A DNA stretch of 64,000 nucleotides, from the NCBI RefSeq assembly GCF_000012945.1, contig NC_007511.1, positions 3,348,001 to 3,412,000 of the forward strand, written 5' to 3'. Every line of letters begins with the position of its first letter. Positions within the stretch are counted from its first letter, which is position 1. A program made the position numbers and the translations under genes. The stretch comes from Burkholderia lata. Its GTDB lineage: Bacteria; Pseudomonadota; Gammaproteobacteria; Burkholderiales; Burkholderiaceae. Below the pieces are notes generated by a model. It was not told where the DNA came from, ran no database searches, and saw only the letters and a list, made by a program, of their open reading frames with translations. Below are positions 26,438-35,487 of the stretch, piece after piece.

Positions 26438-26683
26438 CGGTGTGCTACGTCAATATACATGCGCCCTATGCACATGTTTATAGAGGCAAGCCTCCGAAAT
26501 AAATGGCCGATTGCAACGGGGCTGCCGCATATACCCGTCGCGACCGTAGAATCGATCGCATCGCCGCGATACCGGCGCGCACAACGCATCGCCCGCCCCC
26601 TGGGATGACGCGTGCGCGCCGTTCGTGTGCCGACCGGTTCGACTTGCCTCTCTCTGCAAACAACACCAAAGGCGACCGCGGGA

Positions 26684-28252
26684 ATGTCGGCGTTCACGCC
26701 AGGCTCGAAGGCAGTTTTCCAGCACAGCGGTGCGTGGCCGCGAATCGTCTTTTTCGTCGCCGTAATCGTTTGCGTGCTCGTGCCGGCATGCGCGCTCGTG
26801 CTTGCCGACCGCTACGCGCGCGACACCGTCACCGAGCATGAACACGTGGTCGCGACCGATATCGCGGCCTCGGTGGACCGCATCCTCGACGGTGCGCGCC
26901 TGCGGCATGTGGACGAACTGACGGCACTCGTCGGGCGGCCGTGCGCAACGGTCTTCCGGACGCTCGCCGAGATCGGCACACGGCTGCGCTACCTGCGTGC
27001 GGTCGCGCTGGTGCACGACGGCCGCGTCATGTGCTCATCGGCGCTGGGGGCGATCGACTTGCCGCTCGGCGCGTACACCCACGAGCCGGAACCGGGATCG
27101 ACGCTCGTCACGCTGCTGCGCCAGACGCCGTTCCAGCAGGGCATTCCGGTACTGCCCGTGTTCTATGCCACCGCGCCCGGCGCGGGTGTGCTCTACCTGA
27201 TCGAAGGCGACTACGTGGCCGACGCGCTCGCACACGGCGCCCGCTACGGGACCGAAACCGCGACGCTGTCGATCGCCGGTTCGGGCCATCTCGATCAGTA
27301 CGGGAAGTTTTCACCGGAGTCGGCCACGGAACCCACCGGCGGAAGCACGATCGTGTCGCCCCGCTGGCCGTTCACGGTGCGGGTGGCCGCCTCCGCGCAC
27401 TATGCGTCGCAGATCCGGCAGCACTATCGGCTGATCGGCATCACGATCGTGCTGCTGGCGGACGGCCTCGTGATGGCGGCCTACCTGCTGGCGATGGCAC
27501 CGCGCCGGCTGCTGCTGAAGGCCGTGCGCAACGCGCTCAGGCGCGACGAGCTCCATGTCGTGTACCAGCCGATCGTCGATGTCGAGACGCGCAGGACCGT
27601 CGGCGTCGAGGCGCTGCTGCGCTGGCAGCATCCCAAGTGGGGGGCCATCAGCCCGGCCGTGTTCATCCCGCAGGTTGAGTCGAGTGCGGTATTGCCGAAA
27701 GTGACCGAATTCGTGCTGCGGACAGCCGTGTCGGAACTGTCCGCGCTGACGCCATCCGTGCCGCTGCGCATCGCCATCAACATCGCGCCGAAGGATCTCG
27801 AGCGCACGCGGTTCGTGTCCGTCGTCGAGGAAGCGATCCGCGCGCTGCCGCCGGGCTTTACGCTGGTGCTCGAAGTGACCGAGCGCATCCTGCTCGAGAA
27901 GAACGCGCGGACCACCGCGATCTTCCATGCGCTGCGCGCAAAAGGCGCGAAGTTCGCGATCGACGATTTCGGCACGCATCACAGCAATCTCGACTTGCTG
28001 TCGCGCTTTCCGTTCGACTACGTGAAGATCGATCGCCAGTTCGTGTCGCAACTGAACGGCGGAAATGCCGGGTTGATCGAAGGGATCGCGTCCGTCGCGC
28101 ATCACTACGACCTGAAGATCATCGCGGAAGGTGTGGAGACCGAAGTGCAGCATCGCGCGCTGCATACGGTCGGGATTCAGTATGCGCAGGGCTATCTGTA
28201 TCAGCGGCCGCAGCGGGTGGAGCATTTGAAGCAGGATGTTGCGTGGGTGTAG
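26684..28252 (+). CDS. cyclic-di-GMP phosphodiesterase with CSS sensor domain
   Basis: 522-residue inner-membrane protein. Order: N-terminal membrane segment (about 20-45), periplasmic CSS-motif domain (about 45-245, with VMCSSALG), second membrane segment (about 250-270) and cytoplasmic EAL domain (about 285-520). The EAL domain keeps EALLRW, the metal ligands around DDFGT, and YVKIDRQF and AEGVET, so it is probably active and lowers cyclic-di-GMP. CSS-EAL proteins sense periplasmic redox through the cysteine. The ATG at 26684 is a choice; the frame is open to a GTG at 26612. Confidence 0.9.
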   Translation: MSAFTPGSKAVFQHSGAWPRIVFFVAVIVCVLVPACALVLADRYARDTVTEHEHVVATDIAASVDRILDGARLRHVDELTALVGRPCATVFRTLAEIGTRLRYLRAVALVHDGRVMCSSALGAIDLPLGAYTHEPEPGSTLVTLLRQTPFQQGIPVLPVFYATAPGAGVLYLIEGDYVADALAHGARYGTETATLSIAGSGHLDQYGKFSPESATEPTGGSTIVSPRWPFTVRVAASAHYASQIRQHYRLIGITIVLLADGLVMAAYLLAMAPRRLLLKAVRNALRRDELHVVYQPIVDVETRRTVGVEALLRWQHPKWGAISPAVFIPQVESSAVLPKVTEFVLRTAVSELSALTPSVPLRIAINIAPKDLERTRFVSVVEEAIRALPPGFTLVLEVTERILLEKNARTTAIFHALRAKGAKFAIDDFGTHHSNLDLLSRFPFDYVKIDRQFVSQLNGGNAGLIEGIASVAHHYDLKIIAEGVETEVQHRALHTVGIQYAQGYLYQRPQRVEHLKQDVAWV

Positions 28253-28286
28253 GCGTAGCGGGCGGTGTCGCCGGCGCATCCGCGCC

Positions 28287-28321
28287 GACGGCTACCGTGC
28301 GCCGTACTGACCGTCTTTTTT
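28287..28321 (+). terminator. possible terminator after the EAL gene
   Basis: GACGG at 28287-28291 can pair with CCGTC at 28311-28315, followed by six Ts. The stem is short and the loop is long, so this is tentative. Confidence 0.35.
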
Positions 28322-28397
28322 CGTTTGTCGGCGTTTTCGTGCATGCTGTCGCGCAATCACGAATCCGGACATTGATGCGCATCCGTCGCGCAGCACT

Positions 28398-28772
28398 TCA
28401 GTCGAACGTACGCACTACCGCGGATGCCTTGGTAGCGATCAGCCAGCTTCCCTCGATCTTATGCATGACGAAGTGATCGTTGAACAGCTTGTTTCCGATC
28501 CGAACCCGCACCGTAGCCGTTGAAAGGCCGTCCGAGACATGCGCCATCGAAAGGATCGCCTCATCCCTGGGCGCGCCGGTCGATCGGGGACTCTGCCTGC
28601 CGTTGATCAACGCCGCATACTCCTGCGACGACAGGGTGCGCAACTGGCCTTCATCCACCCACTGAATCAGGCAGCTCGGGTGAAAGATCGTGTCGAAGTC
28701 ACGACTCTTCGGCTCATAAGCCAAATTGAAATAATCGTCGATCAAAGCGGTGACGGCTTGGGTCTGGGTCAT
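28398..28772 (-). CDS. NTF2-like (lumazine-binding type) protein
   Basis: 124-residue protein of the NTF2-like cone fold, as shown by the N-terminal helix with DDYFNLAYEPKSRDFDTIFHPSCLIQW and the C-terminal strands NDHFVMHKIEGSWLIATKAS. Members are small-molecule binding proteins or isomerases; no substrate can be named. It is divergent from a LysR gene with about 100 bp between, so it is the likely target of that regulator. Confidence 0.8.
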   Translation of the reverse strand: MTQTQAVTALIDDYFNLAYEPKSRDFDTIFHPSCLIQWVDEGQLRTLSSQEYAALINGRQSPRSTGAPRDEAILSMAHVSDGLSTATVRVRIGNKLFNDHFVMHKIEGSWLIATKASAVVRTFD

Positions 28773-28875
28773 GGCTGGCTTTCCTCGATAGTGAACGGCT
28801 CGTATAGTGAGCGATCCTCCCCGCCCTCGGCTACGGCGACCCGGTTATCGCTGCCATTACAGGAACACATGGATC

Positions 28876-29871
28876 ATGGAAGACCTCGATGGAGGGCTCG
28901 TCAGCGGCTTGCTCGTTCTGGCAGCCATCGCCGAATCCGGGAGCTTCGGCCGTGCGGCATCGCGTCTGGGCAAGACCCAGCCGGCAGTCAGTCGCGCTAT
29001 CCAGCGACTGGAGGACCGCCTGCGCGCGAAGCTCGTGCATCGCACCAGCCGGCACGTCGAAGTGACGGACGCCGGCCATGCGCTGCTGTCCAAGGTGCTG
29101 CCGTTACTCCAGGGGATTGAAGAGGCGACCGCCGGCGCCTCTCACCAGACCTCGATCGTCAACGGAACGCTCCGTGTGGCGTGCGATGCCGTGTTCGCCC
29201 GCCTGGTGCTCGCGCCGGAGCTGGCCCAGTTCATGAAGGACCACCCTGCGCTACACGTGAAGCTGGAGACCCGGAACGACCTCCCGGACCTGATCAGCGA
29301 TGGATTCGATCTCGCCATCCGATTCGGACCACCAACCGTTTCAACCCTGATCTGTCGCAGGCTGTACAGTCCGCGGGTCCTGACCGTGGCCTCGCCGTCG
29401 TACCTGGAACAACGCGGCCGGCCAAGGTCGCCGCAGGATCTGGTCGACGATGGCCATGAATGCATCCTGGCCATCGATCCGGCGACCGGCAGGCCCTTCG
29501 ATTGGGAGTTCTGGCGTGACAGCGAGAAAGTGAAGGTGGCCGTCAACGGGAAGCTGATGGTCACGGATGCGGGAACCAAGATCGGTGCCTGCCTTGCAGG
29601 CTACGGGATCGCGCAGATAATCGACCTCGGGATCGACACCCACCTGCGGGCGGGCACGCTGGAGCCTGTGCTGACGGACTGGTGCGACGAGACGTTCCCG
29701 CTTTACGTCTACTATCCGAGCCGGAATCACGTGCCGGCCAAGGTAAGAGCGTTCATCGACTTTGTCGTCGGCATGATGCCGGGACTGCAGTCGAAGGGCG
29801 ATGACGCTGGCGCTGGCCGGCAGCCGTCACCAGCCGCGCCCGAAACGCTGCGTCGCGTGTCATCTGCCTGA
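28876..29871 (+). CDS. LysR-family regulator
   Basis: 331-residue regulator with N-terminal helix-turn-helix (GSFGRAASRLGKTQPAVSRAIQRLE) and a C-terminal effector-binding domain (from about 90, with DLAIRFGPP). The pattern is that of the CrgA/DsdC-like branch. The ATG at 28876 was chosen; the frame is open upstream to 28807. It likely regulates the divergent NTF2-like gene. Confidence 0.88.
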   Translation: MEDLDGGLVSGLLVLAAIAESGSFGRAASRLGKTQPAVSRAIQRLEDRLRAKLVHRTSRHVEVTDAGHALLSKVLPLLQGIEEATAGASHQTSIVNGTLRVACDAVFARLVLAPELAQFMKDHPALHVKLETRNDLPDLISDGFDLAIRFGPPTVSTLICRRLYSPRVLTVASPSYLEQRGRPRSPQDLVDDGHECILAIDPATGRPFDWEFWRDSEKVKVAVNGKLMVTDAGTKIGACLAGYGIAQIIDLGIDTHLRAGTLEPVLTDWCDETFPLYVYYPSRNHVPAKVRAFIDFVVGMMPGLQSKGDDAGAGRQPSPAAPETLRRVSSA

Positions 29872-29894
29872 TTCGCTCTTTACATCGTGTCGTT

Positions 29895-30122
29895 TCAGGT
29901 TTGCCGGTTCGCGATTGGCACGGTGTCGATCAATGTTTTCGTATTCCCGTCCCGCTTGGGCAGGAGCGCGGGTGGCAACAGGAGAACCTTGCCCGGCCTG
30001 ACGCCTTCGTGAACCATCACCAATGCGCGACGCTTTGCCTCCGCCGTTTGAGGCCGCTCATGGGCAAAGCCCGGTTCTTCCGCCGCATCGCCGTCACCTT
30101 GCGCAAGAGCGCATTCGAGCAT
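29895..30122 (-). pseudogene. decayed copy of the Sel1-repeat immunity gene
   Basis: The 75-codon frame is a collapsed version of the Sel1 protein encoded at 31749-33389. Its first part (MLECALAQGDGDAA, then RRALVMVHEGV) matches that protein's MLQCALAQGYGDAA and LRALKVLHEGV, and its end (PPALLPKRDGNTKTLID) matches PPASLPKWDGNAKTLID, with about 70 residues missing between. DNA at 29926-29960 agrees with 32389-32423 at about 32 of 35 bases. No signal peptide or C-terminal domain remains. It marks an older immunity gene or a partial duplication. Confidence 0.8.
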
Positions 30123-30164
30123 CGAGGTAGCGAAGATGCAGGCGGAACCATCCGCTTGCGGCTT

Positions 30165-31085
30165 TCATGCCGACGGCATGCCTCCAGACGTTTCAACAGT
30201 CTCGCGGCGAGCGGCGGCATAGAACACACGGAACCACACCCAGTAAGCCACACCGGTTACGGCAAGAACAACGACCGGCATCATGCCGGACATCAAACTG
30301 GCTATCCCGAGCACGTCGCCCAGCATGCGCAGCACTCCGTACGCCAGCAGCAGGACGGAAACCATCGACGCGAGCGACGCCGCCAGCAAACGCCGGACGT
30401 GCAGTCGGCCGAGATCACGCGGCAGGCCGAACACCGCTCCTGCGAAGACGACCGCGGCGGGAACGACAATACCGCCGACGAAGTTCAGCATCACGAGCTT
30501 GAGGTTATCGTCAAAGTGGTCGAGCAACATCACCACGGCTTGCGGCATGAAGATCAGCAACACGCTGGCAAACAGCCAGGCCGCGAGACCCGCAATGCGC
30601 CACCGGGCATGGCCACGCGGTACCCCGTGCAACGCCTCGCTGCGGAACAGGTGCGTGACGAACCGCCACGCAAGCCAGGCCACGAGCGCATAGAGGGCGG
30701 CAGTCAGCGGGGCGAGGAGCGTCACGATGTGCGTGAGGCTGAGGGCACCGCCGCTCAACATTCTCACCAGCGCCTGGAATACCAGTACCTGTGCGGCCTG
30801 CCAAACCAGCAGGCATAACCCATAGGCCGCCAGCGGCAACACCGGGCGCCGGAACGCAAGCTGATCCCGCTTCTCTCCGTGCCATCGAACAATCAGGAAC
30901 ACCAGGCCGGTTCGAAACACCACGCTCCCGAGGAAACTGGACAGTTGCACGGCCAGCATGCTCACGGACGGCGAAGACTTCGTCGTCCATACGTAGAGGC
31001 CGATCAGAAACGGCACCATGTTGATGACCGCCGCGATGAGCGCGGCGGTACCGGGTAGCGAGATTTGCCGGGGTTGTGAGGTCAT
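30165..31085 (-). CDS. polytopic membrane protein of unknown function
   Basis: 306-residue protein with about eight hydrophobic segments spread over its length, including stretches around AALIAAVINMVPFLIGLYVW and WLFASVLLIFMPQAVVMLL. No family was recognised. It lies between the T6SS PAAR gene and the decayed Sel1 gene on the same strand, 361 bp after the PAAR gene. The start at 31085 (MTSQPRQIS) is preferred, but 31118 is possible; neither has a clear ribosome binding site. A role linked to the T6SS cargo is possible but unproven. Confidence 0.6.
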   Translation of the reverse strand: MTSQPRQISLPGTAALIAAVINMVPFLIGLYVWTTKSSPSVSMLAVQLSSFLGSVVFRTGLVFLIVRWHGEKRDQLAFRRPVLPLAAYGLCLLVWQAAQVLVFQALVRMLSGGALSLTHIVTLLAPLTAALYALVAWLAWRFVTHLFRSEALHGVPRGHARWRIAGLAAWLFASVLLIFMPQAVVMLLDHFDDNLKLVMLNFVGGIVVPAAVVFAGAVFGLPRDLGRLHVRRLLAASLASMVSVLLLAYGVLRMLGDVLGIASLMSGMMPVVVLAVTGVAYWVWFRVFYAAARRETVETSGGMPSA

Positions 31086-31118
31086 GGGGTGTCCGGGGTG
31101 AATGAAATATCGGGCCAT

Positions 31119-31446
31119 GCGGTAGCATGCTTGCGGCTGTCCGGCTCACCAGATCAACACGCATCTACGCAAATGCCACTTTAGACAGTGACGCAACGAA
31201 ACCTGGCACGGATATCTCTTCGTCTATCGGAGCTATCGCCAAAACCGGGCCTGTCAGCAAACTTATTGTTCAGCGATTATTAACGTAGCCAATTAGCGGT
31301 ATGACACCTCACCTGAATTGACAGGCTAGAGGACCGACGTAGCACGCTGCGCCACACCGAAATGGTGTATCCCGTTCCGGCGACTCGAGAATGAATTCGA
31401 ATCGATTCCAGCGCACTGGCTGGAATCGCGAATACGGTTGACCTGC
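31119..31446. other. lower-GC intergenic region, no gene seen
   Basis: About 330 bp between the PAAR gene and the membrane protein gene. It is less GC-rich than the flanks. One small open frame that overlaps the PAAR gene end shows no similarity or ribosome binding site. No promoter or terminator is certain. Confidence 0.45.
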
Positions 31447-31710
31447 TCAAGGCATCGACAACGTCGCATTCCGGCTTACCAGTGTGCAACCACAGGTTAC
31501 GCGATGCCCATGCAAAGCGACCGGGCTACCGCTGATCATGCCCGTTCCATCACCTTCCGAAATGGTTTGCGTACCGTGCTCGCTGCACTCGACAGTGTCA
31601 CCCTTGCGAGAGATCGGCTTGCCGTCCACGATGTCGGTGTTTGAACCCGTAACAACGGTGCCGCCGTGAGGTGCGAGCGTGTCACCAACCACAATGACCT
31701 GACGAACCAT
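31447..31710 (-). CDS. PAAR-domain protein (T6SS spike tip)
   Basis: 87-residue minimal PAAR protein: MVRQVIVVGDTLAPHGGTVVTGS, VDGKPISRKGDTVECSEHG and VALHGHRVTCGCTLVS, with the Cys and His residues that coordinate the tip metal. It caps the VgrG spike. GGAGA precedes the ATG. It is the last gene of the vgrG-phospholipase-Sel1-PAAR run, 38 bp after the Sel1 gene. Confidence 0.9.
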   Translation of the reverse strand: MVRQVIVVGDTLAPHGGTVVTGSNTDIVDGKPISRKGDTVECSEHGTQTISEGDGTGMISGSPVALHGHRVTCGCTLVSRNATLSMP

Positions 31711-31748
31711 CAATTTCTCCGAGTCGGGTACAGGGCTACGTACTATAT

Positions 31749-33389
31749 TTACAGGCTGATTGCATAGACGCCCGCCACCCCGGCATCTGCATTCGGACTA
31801 CCCAGATACGTCCATTGCACATCCCTCGCGGCGACTTCAATGAAGCGATTCCCGGCAAGGGGAAATGCCTGCCCCTTCTCGACGAATGCCTGTTGGTCCC
31901 AGCGGTTGTACAACACCGCCATCGGGTGGTCGACTGCAACGCGGCCTTCCCATATTCCGGTTTTAGGACAATCACGAGTTCCATTGCATTGCTGTGTTGC
32001 CGACGACGGCGGGATCTCGCGCAGCAGCCCCGCGCCAATCAGGTTCGCCAGAAAATCTGCGCGCTGCGGCGGGAGGCGGTATGCCTCACCGAGGTAATAC
32101 CATTGCACGCGATCCGGCGACAGCCAGTCGTGAGAAGGCGCTTCGAACCGCTCACCTGCTTCGTAGCGTTCGGGAAGCCCTGAGCGGGCAACCAACCGTG
32201 CGTCCGGTTGCGTCGACGAGCCATACAGCGCCAGCCAGTAGCCGGCCTTGGGAACAGATTGGTTACCGGTCACTGCCAGTGTGCTGCTATCGACTGCAGC
32301 AACCGCGTGCCCATCGGGAACGAATGAGCGCCCTTCCCCCGCGCTGCTTTTAATCAATGGTGCTGGCGAGCTGACGGGCTTGGCCGCATCGATCAATGTT
32401 TTCGCGTTCCCGTCCCACTTGGGAAGTGATGCTGGCGGCAGTGGGAGAATTTTGTCCAGATTTGGCAGCTTCAGGCGACCTTGAGCATGCTCCAGTGCCT
32501 CACCCAACCTGAAATAGCGATCAGCGCGTGCTGTATCGATGTGACCTACAAGATTATTGCCACTGGTCAGATCGAATCCGCGAAACTCGGATGCCAGATC
32601 TTTGGCACACTTTGCGCATCCCAGCTTGACACCCTCGTGCAGGACCTTAAGTGCCCGAAGCTTTGACTCAGGCGTCGTTCCTTTATACAAGCCCCCCAAA
32701 TCGTAAGCGGCATCGCCATACCCTTGAGCGAGCGCACATTGGAGCATTTCCATACCAATAGTCGCGTTTCCCCAGAATTCGCCGTCCGGACTGTCGTAGC
32801 TGCCGCTCATCTTGAAGCCGAGGAACGTTTGGGCCGAAGGACTGCCCATATCTGCGGCACGTTGAAAGAATGCATAGGCACTGGTCGCATCGCCTCCCTT
32901 CACCAACCCGTTCTGGTGATAGGTACCCATCATGTCGAAGGCATCGGGCACGCCCAACCGCATCGCTTTCTCGACCCACCCGATAGCGGCTTCCGGGTCA
33001 TGCTGGGGCACGCCGGGATAATCGCTCAGGATCAGGGACGCGAGGTTAAGCATCGCTTTCCAGTGCCCACGATCGGCCGCCTGAACGTAGAGCTGATAGA
33101 TCTTCGGATAGTCGCGTTTCTCGTAGTAGACATCCGGGTTGTCGAGCGCGAGAGCCTGCTGGAACCATAGCTCGGCCTGAGGATCGATTGGCGGTACATG
33201 CTGATCCTGATAAACACACGCAAAGCTCTTTCGATGCGGATTGAACAGAGGCAGCTTTTCGTAGCGCGGAAGATCAGACATGGCAGCAGTTGATTTGACG
33301 GTCGATGAAGACAATTCCCCGGCCCGCACGCTCAGACTGGACAGGCACAGGATAACGAAAATGAATCGGTAGATAACGGCAATCGGCAT
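31749..33389 (-). CDS. exported Sel1-repeat protein, candidate immunity to the phospholipase
   Basis: 546-residue protein with a signal peptide (to about AGE, residue 25). Sel1/TPR-like helical repeats follow at about 70-260 (YVQAADRGHWKAMLNLASLI, FFQRAADMGSPSAQTFLG, LQCALAQGYGDAAYDLGGLY), then a C-terminal part from about 330 of unknown fold. Its ATG is 13 bp after the phospholipase D effector gene. Sel1-type periplasmic proteins are known immunity partners of T6SS phospholipases, so this role is likely. A decayed relative lies at 29895-30122. Confidence 0.82.
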   Translation of the reverse strand: MPIAVIYRFIFVILCLSSLSVRAGELSSSTVKSTAAMSDLPRYEKLPLFNPHRKSFACVYQDQHVPPIDPQAELWFQQALALDNPDVYYEKRDYPKIYQLYVQAADRGHWKAMLNLASLILSDYPGVPQHDPEAAIGWVEKAMRLGVPDAFDMMGTYHQNGLVKGGDATSAYAFFQRAADMGSPSAQTFLGFKMSGSYDSPDGEFWGNATIGMEMLQCALAQGYGDAAYDLGGLYKGTTPESKLRALKVLHEGVKLGCAKCAKDLASEFRGFDLTSGNNLVGHIDTARADRYFRLGEALEHAQGRLKLPNLDKILPLPPASLPKWDGNAKTLIDAAKPVSSPAPLIKSSAGEGRSFVPDGHAVAAVDSSTLAVTGNQSVPKAGYWLALYGSSTQPDARLVARSGLPERYEAGERFEAPSHDWLSPDRVQWYYLGEAYRLPPQRADFLANLIGAGLLREIPPSSATQQCNGTRDCPKTGIWEGRVAVDHPMAVLYNRWDQQAFVEKGQAFPLAGNRFIEVAARDVQWTYLGSPNADAGVAGVYAISL

Positions 33390-33402
33390 CAGGCAATCCC
33401 GA

Positions 33403-35448
33403 TCAAACAGTTCTAGGGATGTCGGAAGACGGGGGCGGATCTATCTGAGCGTGCAGTATGGTATTGGCTCGACGATCTTCGAATGGAAGAATGAATCCTT
33501 GCATGGGGTTCCCCTTCATCTTGGCAATCAGATTTTCATGCATGCGCTTCTCCCAGTCATCATAGACCACGGGCACCTGGTCCCGATCTCCGCTACCCTG
33601 GGTGGCGCCACCCGAGAGCAAAGGAAACACCCGCCCCCGCAGTTTCGATGCCCAATCCAAACCCGTCGCGCCAAAGTTGATTTCGCTGTCCACGGACATG
33701 CTGCGCTGGTTCATGTTTGCGCTGCCCAACGTGACGAAAACGTCGTCAATGATCATGAGCTTCGAATGGATATAGATCTCACGGTAGGCCATCTGACCGC
33801 CCACCATGCCGCTGGTGCGCAACCGGGCGATACTGACCTTTAAGCCGATCGTTTCCGCAAGCTCTTTCCAGCTTTGCGGATGGAAGGTGTTTTTACCTTC
33901 GCGATCCTTATACTGTTGCTTCGTTTTACCCGCTACGACAAGGTCGTGCTGCCCCTTCATGGCATCGCCATGTCCCAGTTCGGCCATCATGTCGTAGGTG
34001 CGCGGAATCATCCCCGGGTCCTGCGGGTGCGGCGTCACCACAAACAGATGCAACACCGGCGCGTCCTGTTGCGGTTTGTTCGCCAACTTCTCCCAGGCAT
34101 CGTGGAAATTCTTGCGTTGCAACTTCAGATAGCGTGCGAATTCCGGATAGAAGAAATACTGGTTCTCCATGTAAATGTAGTTGCGCGCGAAACTGCTTGC
34201 CTGATAGTAAAGACTCTTGATTGTTTTCTCATGCTCGTGCGGTTGCGTCCGTACGATTTGCACCCTGTATGCAGGATCATCCGGCAGACTGGTGATGCCG
34301 GCCGGAAGCGCTTTCAGTTCCGTCGTCTGCCAAGCTGGAGGAGCAAACACGTTCCAGCCGCGCTCGAAATTCTGATGCAGTCGCTTCAGTGCCTTCCCGA
34401 CTATCCGAGTGGCATAGTCCTGGTATGGATTCACCTGCTTGTAGGGTGCGGTGCTCAGGGGGCCGGTCGGGTCCTGTGTCTCCTGCTCGTGCTTGTGCTC
34501 GTCGTTGACATACGATGGAACCCATGCCTCCCTGAGCGGATCGTCGATTTCGTGTGCCGTCCTGTCCCAGTAGTCCGTGACTGAATTCAACCCCATCACG
34601 TAACCGACTGCATTCTTTCCTTCGTAGGGTTGAGCATAATCAATCAGGATAGGCTTCTGATGGTGGGTCGCGTAGTCCTCAAGGAGGTTCTTTTCATCCA
34701 CATAGCCCCAGTCACCCTTATCACTGTGAGTGCTGGGCTCGTCCTCCTCCTTCAGCGGAGCCGTCATCAACGATATGACGTCCTTGCTTGAAATACTGCG
34801 CAGAACAATCCGTAGCCGCTGATTCTGCGTCAGGATGCCGCTACGCTTGCTTTCACCATCGGGCAAGTTGCGTTTCCACCAGTCAATGCACCATTGAGTC
34901 CGCTTCGCATTCGCGTAAGGCGCCTCCTGCTGCACGGTCTTCTGAATCGGACTGGTCCAGCCCGAGACAGGGACATCCGTGAATCCCGGCATGCTGTTCT
35001 GCTTGCGCGAGCCTCTGGGATCGAACCAAATCAGCAACCGCACCGTGACAGGATTGTCTTTCCGCTGAGTGATCTCCTCCAACAGTGCCCCGTACACAAT
35101 CCCGCGCGGCCAGAGACCGTCGGCAGGCGTGGGGGAATAGGGCTTTCCGTCAACCTTCGGGACGCCAATGCCCTTCGGGGACTCGGCACCACGCCAGATC
35201 TCCATTCCAGGATCGAACCCCCAGCAGCAAATGTCGACCGTTCCCTGCGCACCCATCAGGTCTGTCGCTATCGACCTGAACCCCTCCTCACCACAGACGA
35301 AGAACTTCAGATCGTTGCCCAAGGTCGGCTTGACATCTTCGTCGACATTTTTTTCAAGCAGCCACTGAACAGTACCCTGCGCTGCACGGCCCGCTTCATC
35401 GACAGCGACGTCTACCGCGTTATGGGATTCGAGAGGAAGCTGTGCCAC
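33403..35448 (-). CDS. T6SS phospholipase D effector (Tle5 type)
   Basis: 681-residue phospholipase D superfamily protein with two HKD motifs: HQKPILID (His263, Lys265, Asp270) and HSKLMIID (His561, Lys563, Asp568). Both are intact, and GSANMNQRS follows the second. Tle5-family enzymes (PldA, PldB of Pseudomonas) attack membrane phospholipids of target cells. There is no signal peptide, as expected for VgrG-delivered cargo. It lies 39 bp after vgrG and 13 bp before its likely immunity gene. Confidence 0.92.
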   Translation of the reverse strand: MAQLPLESHNAVDVAVDEAGRAAQGTVQWLLEKNVDEDVKPTLGNDLKFFVCGEEGFRSIATDLMGAQGTVDICCWGFDPGMEIWRGAESPKGIGVPKVDGKPYSPTPADGLWPRGIVYGALLEEITQRKDNPVTVRLLIWFDPRGSRKQNSMPGFTDVPVSGWTSPIQKTVQQEAPYANAKRTQWCIDWWKRNLPDGESKRSGILTQNQRLRIVLRSISSKDVISLMTAPLKEEDEPSTHSDKGDWGYVDEKNLLEDYATHHQKPILIDYAQPYEGKNAVGYVMGLNSVTDYWDRTAHEIDDPLREAWVPSYVNDEHKHEQETQDPTGPLSTAPYKQVNPYQDYATRIVGKALKRLHQNFERGWNVFAPPAWQTTELKALPAGITSLPDDPAYRVQIVRTQPHEHEKTIKSLYYQASSFARNYIYMENQYFFYPEFARYLKLQRKNFHDAWEKLANKPQQDAPVLHLFVVTPHPQDPGMIPRTYDMMAELGHGDAMKGQHDLVVAGKTKQQYKDREGKNTFHPQSWKELAETIGLKVSIARLRTSGMVGGQMAYREIYIHSKLMIIDDVFVTLGSANMNQRSMSVDSEINFGATGLDWASKLRGRVFPLLSGGATQGSGDRDQVPVVYDDWEKRMHENLIAKMKGNPMQGFILPFEDRRANTILHAQIDPPPSSDIPRTV

Positions 35449-35487
35449 GTTCTTTTCCTTGTTGTTTGATGTGCGTCGATATCGAGA

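Noticed and set aside
31280..31489. 69-codon minus-strand frame overlapping the PAAR gene end
   Set aside because: No ribosome binding site or recognisable family, and it overlaps a real gene.
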